Source of the DNA: Ypsolopha sequella
Lineage: Eukaryota > Arthropoda > Insecta > Lepidoptera > Ypsolophidae
Assembly: GCA_934047225.1 (NCBI GenBank)
Contig: CAKOHE010000023.1
Span: 186,001-250,000, forward strand
Direction: 5' to 3'
DNA: 64,000 nt
Shown here in pieces: positions 1 to 10,657 of the stretch (within the stretch, counting starts at the first letter, position 1; each line of letters begins with the position of its first letter). The position numbers and the translations under genes were made by a program. A model generated the notes under the pieces. That model was not told the origin of the DNA, did not search any database, and saw only the letters and a program-made list of their open reading frames with translations.

Positions 1-97
1 TAAATGTTATTTCAATGTCATTTCCGTCGATATCTGTACCAACCGACATCGAGTTACTAATTTGACGACAGTAATCGCCTTATGGTGGTTGTTACAG
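1..97. repeat. Partial copy of TTAA-type MITE (family of 10184-10657)
   Basis: The stretch with TTTCCGTCGATATCTG and ATCGAGTTACTAATTTG, ending in TAATCGCCTTA, matches the end of the 474-bp MITE at 38516-38989 and the start of the copy at 10184-10657 in reverse. The window edge cuts it off. It is non-coding. Confidence 0.6.
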
Positions 98-175
98 CTG
101 GTGACTGAGAAACCCACAATTAAGGTCAAGTTTTACTCAGATGTAGATATAAAAAAATGTATAATATACTTTAGA

Positions 176-451
176 CAGGGGTCGGCAACCTTATGACATA
201 GGAGGGCCACAAATGCTACCAGGCGATCAGCGAGGGCCGCATTTTGTGTAGTATTGCGTCTAAATGTGCATCTTTTAACCGAGAACAAAGCTTGCTTGTT
301 AGGTAGTTTAGAATGGAAAATGTCTGCTCACACAAATACCTGTATTTACTACCAAATATAGTTATCATGCAGTGGTTGCGAACCTTGCGGGCCACACCAC
401 AGTGGTTCACGGGCCGCATGCGGCCCGCGGGCCGCCGGTTGCCAACCCCTG
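176..451 (-). mobile_element. Degenerate hAT element with transposase C-terminal remnant
   Basis: The ends are inverted repeats: CAGGGGTCGGCAACC at 176-190, and GGTTGCCAACCCCTG at 437-451. This is the usual hAT terminus of the ZBED5/GTF2IRD2-like group. The flanks (ACTTTAGA and CTTAGAAT) are only an imperfect 8-bp duplication. The minus strand at 216-419 stays open for 67 codons. Residues about 23-60 (SKYRYLCEQTFSILNY, then SKLCSRLKDAHLDAIL) resemble the hAT C-terminal dimerisation region (family knowledge: a CEQ-F/S-N-K-RSRL-D-HL pattern). The element is therefore an internally deleted autonomous copy, not a fully anonymous MITE, and cannot make a functional transposase. Confidence 0.75.
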
Positions 452-453
452 CT

Positions 454-949
454 TAGAATAAGTGAAATGATGTGCAGCAATTAAAATTTTAAAACTTTTG
501 ACAAAAGACATACCAAGACCAGGTCTAATTTAATACCTAAGTCCGATTTAATTAATTAAGCATGCAAAGAAACAAATTGAAACTTAATCAAAACGACGAT
601 ATTTTAAGAGTTCTAGGGATTATTTCTGAAGAATTTTGCTACAATGTTTTTTTAAGCCCTTTTTTTCGCTATCCGGGGACCTAGTGACGTGACGTAATGC
701 AGTACGCGCTGATATGAACGTTAATTCAATATAGTTTCTGTCGATATATGAACTGACACAGGTCGAATCAAGGTCGTTGGGAGCTACAACAGCCTTAGCG
801 CAATTTTCATATGATAGTCTCTAAAATCGCAAGAATTTCAACTATTTAATTATTGATTTTGAAAGCTGCGGAAATGCATGAAAGCTTGAAAAATAAAATA
901 AAGTAACATCATACTTTTTGTGGGTTTTAATAAACATTTTAATCAGTGG
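454..949. other. No gene seen; short partial repeat
   Basis: AT-rich non-coding sequence. Positions about 690-790 share the GTTTCTGTCGATAT motif with the 474-bp TTAA MITE family and are probably an old partial copy. Nothing else is supported. Confidence 0.4.
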
Positions 950-989
950 TACTAAAAAGCGTAGCGTAAGCATAGGTACGGCATAGCGG

Positions 990-1116
990 AACCGACGACC
1001 TGAAAGATGTTGCGGGTGGCGGCTGGGTGAGGATTGCGCAAAATTGCCAAGAGTAGCGAAATATTGGAGAGGTCTATGTCCAGCAGTGGACGAACACAGG
1101 CGGATGGGTGGATGGC
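990..1116 (+). pseudogene. 3' end of an RTE/CR1-like LINE (relic)
   Basis: The piece ends GGTCTATGTCCAGCAGTGGACGAACACAGG followed by (GGATGG)n. This is the common lepidopteran LINE terminus in which the last reverse-transcriptase codons (a VQQWT-like sequence) run into a short repeat tail. The same terminus occurs at 8225-8267. Only about 130 bp remain and no domain is intact. Confidence 0.5.
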
Positions 1117-2411
1117 TGGACTAAAAAGTACACTTACTGCTGGCCAAAAATCACAATAAATGGCACCAATTACCACGGTTAGTGGACATACTTAAATCCA
1201 CAAATAAAAACCTTATATTAGGCAAAATCTATTCATACAACGGTTGAAGTCCGTATAATACGGCTATGGCAGTGGCGGTTTTCCAGGGGAGGCAATATAG
1301 GCAGTGCCTCACCTAAATAAAACCCGACTACTTACTATGCATACCTACTACTTACTTTCTTACATCGTAATAAAAAATAAAATAATTTTCAATTAAAAAA
1401 ATAAACTATAGTATAAAAACTAATCCAAAATAGGATATCACGTGAGCATCGATGCACCGGGAACCCTTTTTACTTCAACGCGAGCGGCACGACCGTTCGT
1501 CAAAGGTCTGAAGCGCAAAGTTTGAAATTCTGTCTTGCGCCTCGGAAACAATAAGTAACGAGAGGTTTTACAAAGTTAACGAGACGAATTACGAGAATCT
1601 TATTACCTTGTGATAGAGTCGCTTCTTGAGAAGTCCGTTGAAAATTGTCTTTGTACGAGAGGCTCTTTATTTCGGAGCTTCGAAAGCGAAGAAGATATTC
1701 GTTGCATTGGGTAGAGTGAGACGACATGCGTTACCGGAGCGAACGACTCGATCCGACCGAATGGCAACGAAGCGCTGCCGCCGGTTGCCTCTGCGCGGGG
1801 CGGCTGGCTTCAAATTTCAATCATATCAAACAGTCGGTCGGTCGGTCGACCAAACAAAAACAACAAATTAGTCGAGTCTGTGACACGGGTTACACTTGAT
1901 GCGTTAGCGTTCTTAGGTCAGTTAGTCTCGCTCGCGGCAGATCGTGCGTAATTTGCGTTATGTATCCAAAATTTGATATTGTGGCTTTGTTACTAATAAC
2001 TCCTTTTGTATTGCGTAATGAAGCTGAAAAATCAAATATAATTAAAATGTGTTTTCGTCCTTGTCCAAAGTTAAATGATTTATATAAAAATAAAAAAAGC
2101 AAAATCGTAGAAAAACGTTTGTCCGCTCATTTCAAAGCTCGTGGTACGATCGCTACAAATGGCTGTGCGGAAGTTTGTTTGTACTTGCAAAAACTGTATT
2201 GTTGGCCGTGGCCGTGCGTTCTTTTGAGCCGTAATAAATCCACTTTTTCATTTAATGGCTATTCGGATTTGAAAAATATGTCGCGGGCTCGATGATGACT
2301 ATTGACTTAATGACACATTTGTTTTGTTGGTTCCATCATATAATTTATCATATTATAATGTGATATGAATGATGAAAACAAAAAGTCTGAGAGATTTTTA
2401 TCTATTATAAG
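1117..2411. other. No certain gene; GC-richer patch and unidentified 111-codon ORF
   Basis: Positions about 1690-1950 are GC-richer than the surroundings, with a (GGTC)n run at 1836-1850. An open frame on the plus strand runs from ATG 1960 to a TGA at 2293-2295. It is Cys- and Lys-rich and has no motif I recognise. No splice donor follows it. It could be a promoter-proximal exon, part of an old transposon, or chance. Confidence 0.25.
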
Positions 2412-2413
2412 TA

Positions 2414-2676
2414 CAAGGTTTAACAGAAAGGTGTAAGTGACCATATTTGAAGAGCTTATTCAGTTAATGGTATAGAACAACTTTTACTATGGAGCCAATC
2501 CTGAAATCTCAAAAAAAATCTGCCCTTCCATACATTTCAGCCGAGCGGCATTGCATTTTTCTGTGAAAAAAAATTTTTTTTTTCGACATTCGGAGTTCGT
2601 TCCATAATAAAAGTTGTCCTATACCATTGACTGAAAAAGCTCTTCAAATATGGTTACACCTTTCTGTTACACGTTG
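2414..2676. mobile_element. TA-flanked MITE, ACAGAAAGGTGTAA family, copy 1
   Basis: Inverted ends: CAAGGTTTAACAGAAAGGTG at the left and TTACACCTTTCTGTTACACG at the right, each bordered by TA. The inverted repeat runs inwards (AGAGCTTATTCAGT, ATGGTATAGAACAACTTTTA and their complements). Two further copies lie at 52852-53110 and 53250-53512. TA borders and CA-rich ends fit a Tc1/mariner-type non-autonomous element. There is no coding capacity. Confidence 0.75.
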
Positions 2677-2682
2677 TATACA

Positions 2683-3560
2683 TCAGTTAAGTTCAGTCTA
2701 TACTAAATTACCAAGTTTATTTACAAGTAACTTGCAAGTAGACAAGAAAAGAACAAAAAAAGGAAGGTACTTGAATATATATAAATTTCCAAAGTACGGG
2801 ACCATAATACCGCGAGTCCGACTCGCACTTGGCCTTTTTTTCCTTTTGGCGCCTCAGTCAGTTTTGAGGGCCAAAGCCGCCACTGGGCTATGGTACGTTC
2901 ATTTATTGTTATTTTTAAAAACAGAATTAAAAAACACTTAAATAATTATATTATTTGTAACTTGTAAGGGTAGTGGAAAGTTTTTGTTATTATATTGGAA
3001 TTTTCTAGGCAAACATTTGAAAATCTAGATCGCATCATTATTGCTCAAGTACCATGTCAATCAATAACATTTGCTCAATGTTTTACATAAAAAAAATATT
3101 TTTTGCGCATATCAATTTGTACAGCTGAAGTTTTTCGATACTTTTTTCAGACTGCTTCTTACTCATCCTTTGGGCCGCACTGATATTTTAAATTCAAAAA
3201 CTTTACCGCTCATTGGAAATCGACCCTGCAAACAAATTGAGCTAGCTGGCAACGTTGCAATTTGCGGAAGCCAAATACGCGATTCCGTCGTCAAACAATA
3301 ATCAAAGTATACGACTGTAGATATACGTGCTACAACAGCGCCACACCACCACTGCGGATTCTTCCGGAACTTTTAATTATACAATTCTAGCCAATTGATC
3401 AACATTTTGGCTTCCATCGATTTTTATTCTACAGCTGGCTAGGACCAATAGGACACAAGTACAAGTGTTGAAAAAAGTGGCGTCCGTTATGCGGACGTCC
3501 AATGCCGGTAGACGCCACTTTGAATGCATTTTTTCCTTCAGAGGGTGCCAGATTGCTTAC
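2683..3560. other. No gene seen
   Basis: Positions about 2810-2890 carry a short piece of the dispersed GAGTCCGACTCGCACTTGGCC repeat. Positions 3470-3515 form a small hairpin (GGCGTCCGTTATGCGGACG). The rest is anonymous AT-rich sequence with no supported coding region. Confidence 0.35.
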
Positions 3561-3563
3561 GGG

Positions 3564-3566
<3 letters not shown>

Positions 3567-3602
<36 letters not shown>
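3567..3602. repeat. (TA)n microsatellite
   Basis: Uninterrupted dinucleotide run of alternating T and A, about 18 units. Confidence 0.95.
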
Positions 3603-3603
<1 letters not shown>

Positions 3604-3915
3604 TTAACATCTTAAATTATACCTTTATTTACATAGCTTTTTCTCTCTCTTTTACCTATAACTAGTTAATATTGTTAAGCCTATTAACTAAGTACTTATG
3701 TTTTTTTTTTTACCCCATTCTGTCCTCCAAGGAAACGGGGCTGTTATTCCTTTCTACAGGCGTAAAATCCTATCTAGGATAACAGCGTACATTTGTTATT
3801 AGTACTTTATGTGTATCTTAGATTTTAAGCTTAAATTCTTGTAACTTGTACTGTACTCCCTTCTTGCGAAATAAATTAATAATATTCTATTCATATTCTA
3901 TTCTATTCTATCACT
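3603..3915 (+). mobile_element. LINE 3' untranslated tail
   Basis: Non-coding sequence ending in an (ATTCT)n run at about 3880-3912, just after AATAAATTAATA. The CR1/Jockey-like LINE at 44484-47096 (minus) also ends in repeats of TATTC, so this is probably a severely 5'-truncated LINE copy on the plus strand. Confidence 0.5.
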
Positions 3916-3939
3916 TCTGTGGCTGTCTGTCTGTCCGTC

Positions 3940-4482
3940 TGTTACAGCCGATTGCTCTATCACACATACTTTCAAGAATTTTCATGTCTACTATATTAAA
4001 TTTCAACCATAAAAACGACACCCATATTGATATCTACACATTTCAACCCCATCGCACCCCAAGAGGGGATGATGGTATTTCACGTCCACTACATTGCACT
4101 TAGAAATAGTTGTTGTATTCTTAATCAGCGACCCGATAAACCATACAAACGATACCCATGTTGATTTTCAGAATTTGTCACCCCATTTCCCCCTTTTAGG
4201 GATTGAATTCGGAAAAAACCTGACATACATGTTTACTCATTTATAGATAGGAGTACTCTTGTGAAGTCTCGAATAAAATAATCTAACTAATCTTGTTTTC
4301 CCATACAAACTTTGGACACCCGTTTCACCCCCTTAGGGGGTGAATTTTGAAAAATTCTTTCTTATTGGATGCTAACACTATATAAGGTATCTTTGTGCAA
4401 CATTTCAAGTCCATAGGACTAGCGGTTTAGGCTGTGCGTTGATATATCAGTCAGTCAGGACTTTGAATTTTATATATACAGA
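3940..4482 (-). mobile_element. Helitron-like fragment, 5' end at the right
   Basis: Read on the minus strand, the segment begins TCTGTATATATAAAATTC at 4482 after an A. It continues through GTCAGTC repeats and blocks around TTTCACCCCC/AGGGGGTGAA (4325-4345) and CCCCAAGAGGGG (about 4058). The same order of motifs is seen in the Helitron at 16520-17240. The CTAG 3' end was not found, so it is truncated or overlaid by other repeats. Confidence 0.4.
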
Positions 4483-4489
4483 TAAGTAT

Positions 4490-5150
4490 AATACATAAAA
4501 AAAAATATTTTATAAAATACAATACGGATATCAAATTGTAGATATTGAAAATTTAATTGTATAAACATATATTTTTATTATATTTATTCTCAATAGTTTC
4601 GAAAAATCTTGAAAAAAAACACAAAAATATGTATGATAAAGAGGGGGCTCTTTATCCCCGAAACCGGTGGACCGAAAAATATGAAAAAATTACAATTATA
4701 GATCATAGCTGGCTAATTACAGGAAAACTATAGCGGTAAAAAAAATTGAACAATAGCGAAAAATATAAAAAAAGAATTATAATAAATAAAAATAATTTTT
4801 AAAAAAATACATTATGGGTATCAAATTGTAGGTATTAAAAAGTTTATTGTAAAAATTTATAGTTTGGCTATTTGCATCTATTTCGAGAAATCCTTGAAAA
4901 ATCATAAAAAATTGTATGTTCCCCCCCCCTTTATCTCCTAAACTTGTAGACTGAAAAATATGAAAAAAATCATGGTAATATGTGTTTACGTATAGATTAT
5001 TAAAGCGGACAATTAAAGCGGTTGAAAAAAATGACAAAATTAAATTTTTCATCCATAATATGGAGCCCAAGGTATGCGAGTCTGACTCGCACTTGACCGG
5101 TTTTTTTCCTTTAGAGGTACGGAACCCTAATAATATATACTAACCGCTTC
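4490..5150. repeat. Dispersed GGTTCCGTACC / CGCACTTGACCGG repeat
   Basis: Contains ATCAAATTGTAG..ATT blocks repeated twice (4530 and 4823), TTTATCTCCTAAAC, GAGTCTGACTCGCACTTGAC and AGGTACGGAACCC. Related pieces occur at 14700-16150, 17245-17290, 23040-23330, 49109-49160 and 60415-60450. It is non-coding, and its class cannot be decided by eye. Confidence 0.55.
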
Positions 5151-5790
5151 ATTATTCGTAGGAAATTTTCCGCACTTTCCGTTTAAAATTTCCACTCCGT
5201 TTTTTTGAAATCACCCTGTGTTGGTTCAATTTGCAAGACATCGTAATTTGAATTCGCGGAGACAACTGATAATATTTGAGAATGCCTCTAAAGCTTTCAA
5301 ATATTCTTGTAGGACATAAATCATGCCTTCAGCTCTGAACTATAGCTTTTTGGTCTTGGTTTTCACCATGCAGTCCTAATTTGTTTGCAGAGACAACTTT
5401 TTTACAGCCTAAAGGCTTTAGATAGGTTTTAGAAATAACTTTTAAGTAATTTCAACATTCCATAGCTTTGTGGTTATATCAAAGTTAAAAATTTAACCTT
5501 TAGATCTCACTTAAGCATAATCCTAGCCTCTCCAGAACCTAATCAAGAGTCTACAACAACTATAAGATCCTAGGACTTTAAGGTCGTGAAACACAAGTCA
5601 AAATAACGTTAATTTAAACTCTTGTCAACGGCTTAAAGGTTGTTATGATAAACAATTAGTTTTAGAACTTAATAATCATTCTCAAGTACTTATTATGCCT
5701 AGATAGAAAAGCATTAACCTTTTTGCGACCCAAATACAAACTAAAGGAAGTTTTCACAACCTAGGCCCGAATGAATTGTTACTTGGGTAT
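4978..5790 (+). repeat. Left arm of a long inverted repeat
   Basis: Reads base for base, with few differences, as the reverse complement of 13964-14862. Outer border TAATATGTGTTTACGTA; inner border GAATTGTTACTTGGG. Landmarks shared with the other arm: CGCGGAGACAACTG, TTCAGCTCTGAACTATAGC, CTTTAAGGTCGTGAAACAC, TAGATAGAAAAGCATTAACC. There is no long reading frame. The arms are about 8.2 kb apart. Confidence 0.85.
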
Positions 5791-5794
5791 TCTA

Positions 5795-7595
5795 CAGAGT
5801 GGAAAAAATGTAAGGGCCCTGGAGGGGAACTACCTTAAATCCTTTAGTGAACTCATTTTACTGAAAGGAAACATTCCTTTAATTTTTAAAAGAAACAAAA
5901 CTGCATTCAAAGATATTTTGAAATTCGCTTGTCTCACCCGGGAATCGAACCAACTAAAAATTAAAAAAATAAACCCTCGCTATTTTATTATACTAATCGG
6001 TAGGATTATTGTTCAGAATAAAATTTGTCTAATAAACATTTGGTCTTACACTCATCTGTTGTACGAGATACTCATGAAATTAAATATTTATTACAAGTTC
6101 TTTGTTAACAATACCTAGTACTGTTAACTTGTAACAAGTAAATGACACGTTATAATTTTCTTATCTCTCTTACAGTGCGCGCCAATCTTTTAGTCGCCTC
6201 TGAAGCTAGCCCCAAGAATCGGCGCATAAGCCGTTTTACGGTGTCAGGGGGACGTTACAGGAGCGAGGGCGCGGAGCACACCCGCCTGCGTGCCGCACCA
6301 CACCCCCCGCTCGCCGTTCAGCAGGTGTCAACACTATGCGTTAGTGTTAGTGCTACGTCCGTACACTACACATGCGCGCATTGCATGAAAAGTACCTTCG
6401 AGGAAAAAATTCTATGATTCATTAAGTTAATCGTTGAACCTGTTTGTTATAGTTTATTGTTTCTGTTGCCTTTATTTGTTGTTTTGTTGATTTATTTTTA
6501 TTAAAGTGTTGTTGAAGTTAGTTTGTTAAAGTTTATTGTTGTTGTTATGCCTCGCGGACGTTATAGCGTTTTAATAATTATTGAAGTCAGTGACAATGAC
6601 AATGGACCCGACGACTACACTAAGGAGGACGAAAATTCTACAGACGATAGTGATTCGGACGAAAATCTTCCTTCTTCAAGTAGGGAACCAGTTTTTATAG
6701 ATGGTGTCTCACCTCTCTAAATAAAAGTAACAACGTATTTGCCTATATTTGTACATTATAAATTTACTTATTTTTAATATTAATGCGTTTTATTTATATA
6801 CTTAAGATTGCGCTAAAATAATAAATAAATAATTAAATAGCTAGGTACAACAAGTACACCTTCCCAATTATAGTAAATATTTAATAATCAACCGTTGATA
6901 TTATTGTTTCCTTGACTGTACCTGCGCAAGCTTGCACTCGTAACTCACTCAGAGACGACTTAAAGATTGGCGCGCACTATACATCCAAAGACATTGTATG
7001 AAGTACAAGCTTGCTAATGTTATTTATCTTAAGTACCTTGTTGAAGACTTATTACTTCTTGCACTAGGCGTACTGACGAAAATTTTAAAAAAGGAACGTA
7101 TTTTTTTTGCAACGCGGAGCAACAAATTTGAAATTCGAACCATAACTTTCAACATTTTTAAAATCGATAAAAGTATTCGTTTGAATTTCAAATTTTGTTT
7201 TGTTTTGCTTTCATTCCGTGCTGTCATTGTGTTATAATGGCGTATCATTATTACTTTACAAGTGAACAGTACTAGGTATTGTTAATAAAGAACTTGTAAT
7301 AAATATTCAATTTCATGGGTATCTCGTACAACAGATGAGTGTAAGACTTTAGTTTAGTAGACAAATTTTATCCTGAACAATAATCCTACCGATTCGTATA
7401 ATAAAATAGCGAGGGTTTATTTTTTTCATTTTTTTGTTGGTTTAGTTCCCGGGTGAGACAAGCAAATTTTAGAAGATCTTTGAATGCAGTTTTGTTTCTT
7501 TTAAAAAATAAAGGAATGTTTCCTTCCAGTAAAATGAGCTAACTAAAGGATTGAAGGTAGTTCCCCTCCAGGGCCCTTAAATTCTTTCCACCCTG
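5795..7595. mobile_element. Long-TIR TA-flanked element (split by 6173-6979)
   Basis: Starts CAGAGTGGAAAAAATGTAAG and ends CTTTCCACCCTG, both bordered by TA. The inverted repeats run about 350 bp inwards (GGGCCCTGGAGGGGAACTAC, TCTCACCCGGGAATCGA, CATCTGTTGTACGAGATAC). A full uninterrupted relative is at 24865-25895 and a half copy at 47224-47527. The ACAGGGTGG-type end and TA borders suggest a Tc1/mariner-type non-autonomous element. The GC-poor centre has no transposase. Confidence 0.75.
6173..6979 (+). mobile_element. TA-flanked element with CAGTGCGCGCC ends, copy 1
   Basis: Inverted ends of about 30 bp: AGTGCGCGCCAATCTTTTAG at the left; CTTAAAGATTGGCGCGCACT at the right. It sits in the long-TIR element. 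The uninterrupted relative at about 25241 shows the empty site, giving a TA duplication. An acidic reading frame starts at ATG 6547 (MPRGRYSV..., Asp/Glu/Ser-rich) and ends at 6720; about 58 residues. The same leader and ATG are kept in copies 2 (53806-54403) and 3 (59664-60079), where the following codons differ. The frame may be the remaining first exon of a transposase. I could not assign its family beyond TA target use. Confidence 0.7.
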
Positions 7596-7597
7596 TA

Positions 7598-7871
7598 TAC
7601 TATAAATTGCCACCGAATGACGTTAGCGTCAACCGTCGGTTGCAGTCGACCATACAACGCTGACAATACCATCAATCGAGTGCAGTCGGCGCTGTTTGGC
7701 TGCGTCGGCGCGTCGAATGCAACCAATAGCTGACGCTCACTATCATTGTTCGATGGTAGTCGATGGCTATCGCCAACATGGTTCGACATATGTAGTTACC
7801 TACCGTTGTCTACGGCTACCGTTTTGAAAGTGATGTTCGTTTGTTGGCACCCTAAATATTTACTAAATTTC
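7598..7871. other. No gene seen
   Basis: GC-richer patch with short self-complementary words (GTCAACCGTCGGTTG, CGATGGTAGTCGATGG). No convincing reading frame or terminal repeats. Possibly an old MITE. Confidence 0.3.
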
Positions 7872-7883
7872 AATGACATTACA

Positions 7884-8267
7884 TAATTTCAATGAAAATG
7901 ATATTTGATAGGTGGTAGAGCTGATGCCGGGCTCGACTGTGGAGGTACCACCATCTTACTTGGAGACCCCCTCGAAGTAATTCAGGGGAGAGTAAGAGGA
8001 CAGCTCACAGGCAAAAAACCAGGAGGCCCACCATGCCTGGGACCGATGGATGGCGGTATATCCATCCCTTATAGCCGGGCCTTATATGGAACAGACTGGT
8101 AACGGGCAGCGGCGTCACTGGTGCGAGGGTTCCGGCACCGCGCTCACCAACCCACCTGCCCAGCATGTGTGAGTATGGGCAATTCTTCCAGGATGACCAC
8201 CGGGAATGACAAAGTCCTGGAAAGGCTTATGTCTAGCAGTGGACGAACGAGGCTGATGGATGGATGG
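7884..8267 (+). mobile_element. 5'-truncated LINE 3' end with 12-bp target duplication
   Basis: GC-richer insert ending AGGCTTATGTCTAGCAGTGGACGAACG then (GATG)n, the same terminus as at 990-1116. It is flanked by AATGACATTACA at 7872-7883 and 8268-8279, a clean 12-bp target-site duplication. Open frames inside are not recognisable as reverse transcriptase, so most of the insert is probably 3' UTR. Confidence 0.7.
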
Positions 8268-8279
8268 AATGACATTACA

Positions 8280-8739
8280 GGTTACATGCACAGATTATTT
8301 TGAATTAATATATTGTCAGCTCTACCCGAATAAACTTTTCAGTACTTAGTCTTTTTTGCAGATTTTGTCGGATTATTTTCTTTGCCTTCTGTTTCTGGTG
8401 GTCTCTTTTTAGATACCCCTGAAATAATATATCAATTATATGTATTATACCTACAATTCTAGTTATTCAACTATCTCTACATAATATTACAGGTATAAAT
8501 ACCACGGATTTGATATGCCTGCCTGGGACATATTCTTCTGAAATGAACTAAAACAAGTATTTCAAATAGTGATTCGGTCCAAAAAAAAAAAACAGGTCGG
8601 AAGCGGAGCTAAACCATATACATAGTTCGAGCCTTGATACTTGGGTAGTTTATTTAGCTGGATAGAAGTAAAAACAAAATTTTGAGTAACGTTTTTTGCG
8701 TGAATTGTTGCTTATAGTTTATAATAATAATTAGGTATA
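8280..8739. other. No gene seen
   Basis: AT-rich sequence with a homopolymer A run at about 8580. No repeats or frames that I can support. Confidence 0.3.
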
Positions 8740-9000
8740 TATCGTCACGATAGGAATCCCCGGGGACGGGTTTTGGAGGTGTTCCGAGTGTGTCCGCACT
8801 TGGTACACCCGCGTTTCACCGACGATAAGTACGTCCCAACGTGGTTGGTAGTGACTTTGGGCACAAAACATTCAGCAAGTAGTAAGTATTAGTAAATACT
8901 ATGCACAAAAATTCCGAAAAACTCCTTGGTGCATGCCCGACCGGGGATTGAACTTGGATCTCAAAATTGAGAGGCCTGCGTTCTACCCATGAGCTAATAT
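8740..9000 (-). mobile_element. tRNA-derived SINE (minus strand)
   Basis: Read on the minus strand, TTAGCTCATGGGTAGAACGC serves as an A box and AAGTTCAATCCCCGG as a B box, giving a tRNA-like head at about 8935-8997. An unrelated body follows (CACTACCAACCACGTTGGGA, CGGGTGTACCAAGTGCGGAC). It lacks a foldable acceptor stem and CCA-proximal end, so it is a SINE and not a working tRNA. Body-like segments with GTGTGGACTGTGCTTTGCATTTC are at 9795-9890 and 11760-11845. Confidence 0.65.
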
Positions 9001-9555
9001 AATTGTTACCAGTAATTATTCATATCTACTCAACTATGGATAATGATTGTGTAGGTAGATTATATTAGGTACCTACTTACTTTACTGCATGTATTTTCAA
9101 AGCTTTTGTAGCCGCTTCTTTCTTGTTTTAGGTTTCGTGACATTTTTCTCAATCACATTATATATTTATATTTTTTATAAAAAAAGTTCTTTGCTAACTC
9201 GTCAAACTTCTAGTTTATTATAGCGTCCACGCGCGAACTTCACAGCGCAATTTATCCTCTAAATAACTAAGTCCATTGCCGAAAGTACTCTCTGAACGCA
9301 CACAAATAAAAATCCTTATAAATATTTTCGCAAACATGTCATCAGACGCCAGGGTGCGGTACGTGGCAACGAGTGACACAGCCTCCCCGTCTGAACGCCA
9401 CTGCATGACTGATGCCTGCGCCCGCGCAGAGCACCTCTTAGCCTTTGACCTTGAAATCTTACATATTTCGATATTTTTAACAGAAAAAGTTACTGGATTT
9501 ATTTGAGATATGTTGCATTTAAAGTTAAACAGATTTTGAATTTTTTGGCGTGTAA
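9001..9555. other. Unassigned; GC-rich patch open on both strands
   Basis: Positions about 9335-9445 are GC-richer and open in frames on both strands (minus-strand words SARAQASVMQW and SLVATYRTLASDD; plus-strand ATG at 9338). No known domain is visible and no clear splice sites flank it. It could be an eroded gene fragment. Confidence 0.25.
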
Positions 9556-9559
9556 ATAT

Positions 9560-9790
9560 TTCCAAACGTCATAGAAGATTAGGAGGAGTAGGGAATTCAA
9601 GCCAAAAAAAATCATACAGTTTTTTTTTTTTTAATACAGAGGTTTTGATCGTACGAAACCAAAATTTGTTGCAAATATTTTTAAAGAGTTATTGCTTCAT
9701 ATATATTTTTTTCAAGTCATTTGGTTTAGCCGTAAACGAGGAGTAGGCTTTAGAAAGTACCCATCTGGCAGTATTTGAAGGTCTCAAGCG
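9560..9790. repeat. Partial copy of the 474-bp TTAA MITE
   Basis: AGTAGGGAATTCAAGCC, AAACGAGGAGTAGGC and TTTAGAAAGTACCCATCTGGC match the right half of 10184-10657. The terminal TTAA is absent. Confidence 0.6.
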
Positions 9791-10105
9791 CCTTAATGTG
9801 GGTATACAAGTGTGGACTGTGCTTTGCATTTCATAGTCCATACTTGGAAATATCTCTGACACCGTCTCGGGGATTCATAGCTTGGGTGGGAGATGCATTG
9901 CATGTATCTTTTTTACAGCCAAATATTATAAAGCAAAAATTGTGCCTCTGGAACACAAACAATGAACATTGTGTTGGAAAGTCTGTTGATCAACCAGGAA
10001 ATGTAAGTTGTCCTCTTTTTTTAACTATAAACTACATCTAAATGCACCATCCTAGGTCTATCGTTGAACTAAGTCACGCCTGAGTTGACATTCCACGTCA
10101 CATCC

Positions 10106-10183
10106 GGCACGGCGGTAGCTCAAGCGGTAGTACGCTGGCCTGTCAATCTCAAGAGCTAGGTTCAATCCGCGGCCAGGCATGCA
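10106..10183 (+). mobile_element. SINE head, tRNA-derived
   Basis: GGCGGTAGCTCAAGCGGTAG contains an A box and AGGTTCAATCCGCG a B box. CCTGTCAATC in the anticodon-loop position suggests a tRNA-Asp(GTC)-like ancestor. A TTAA MITE begins immediately downstream, cutting off the SINE body. Stems do not pair well enough for a functional tRNA. Confidence 0.55.
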
Positions 10184-10657
10184 TTAAGGCGATTACCATC
10201 GCCAAATTAGCAGCTCGATATTTGTCACTACAAATATCAACGGAAACGACATTGAAATAACGTTAATATCAGCGCGCAATGCATAGTGGCTGTTACGACG
10301 CTCGCTGCGTCCTTGATAGAGCGAATTAGGGGAAAATTATACTTTTCACTTGGACGTGATTACTCGATTGAATAATCTTATGTTATGTTTATAGCTATAA
10401 AGTTTATCTATTTATCAAAGCATAGATGAATTCAATCGGCCAAGCCACTCAGGAGCAGTAGGGAATTTGAGGTCAAAAAACACAATTCAGTAAAAAACAA
10501 ATTCATGTAGAAGTTTTGGTGGTATGAAAAAGAAAACTGTTGCATATGTTGTCTAAGAGTTGATTATTTATAATACATTTTTTCATTATTTTTGGTTTGG
10601 CCATAAACGAGGAGTAGGCTTTAGAAAGTACCCATTTGGCAATAGTAAGGGCCTTAA
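10184..10657. mobile_element. TTAA-flanked MITE (piggyBac-type target), 474 bp
   Basis: Bordered by TTAA at 10184 and 10654. It starts GGCGATTACCATCGCCAAAT and ends TTTGGCAATAGTAAGGGCC. The copy at 38516-38989 has the same length and order in inverse orientation, and its empty site is visible at 61252-61255. TTAA duplication is typical of piggyBac-type transposition. It is non-coding. Confidence 0.8.

Noticed and set aside
9218..9565. 115-codon minus-strand frame
   Set aside because: Part overlaps the beginning of an old MITE copy, and both strands are open in the GC-rich centre. Noted as unassigned sequence instead.
10106..10183. tRNA gene (also 8935-8997, 41838-41910, 52574-52650)
   Set aside because: A and B boxes are present, but acceptor and T stems do not pair and SINE bodies or other sequence follow. 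SINE heads or relics.
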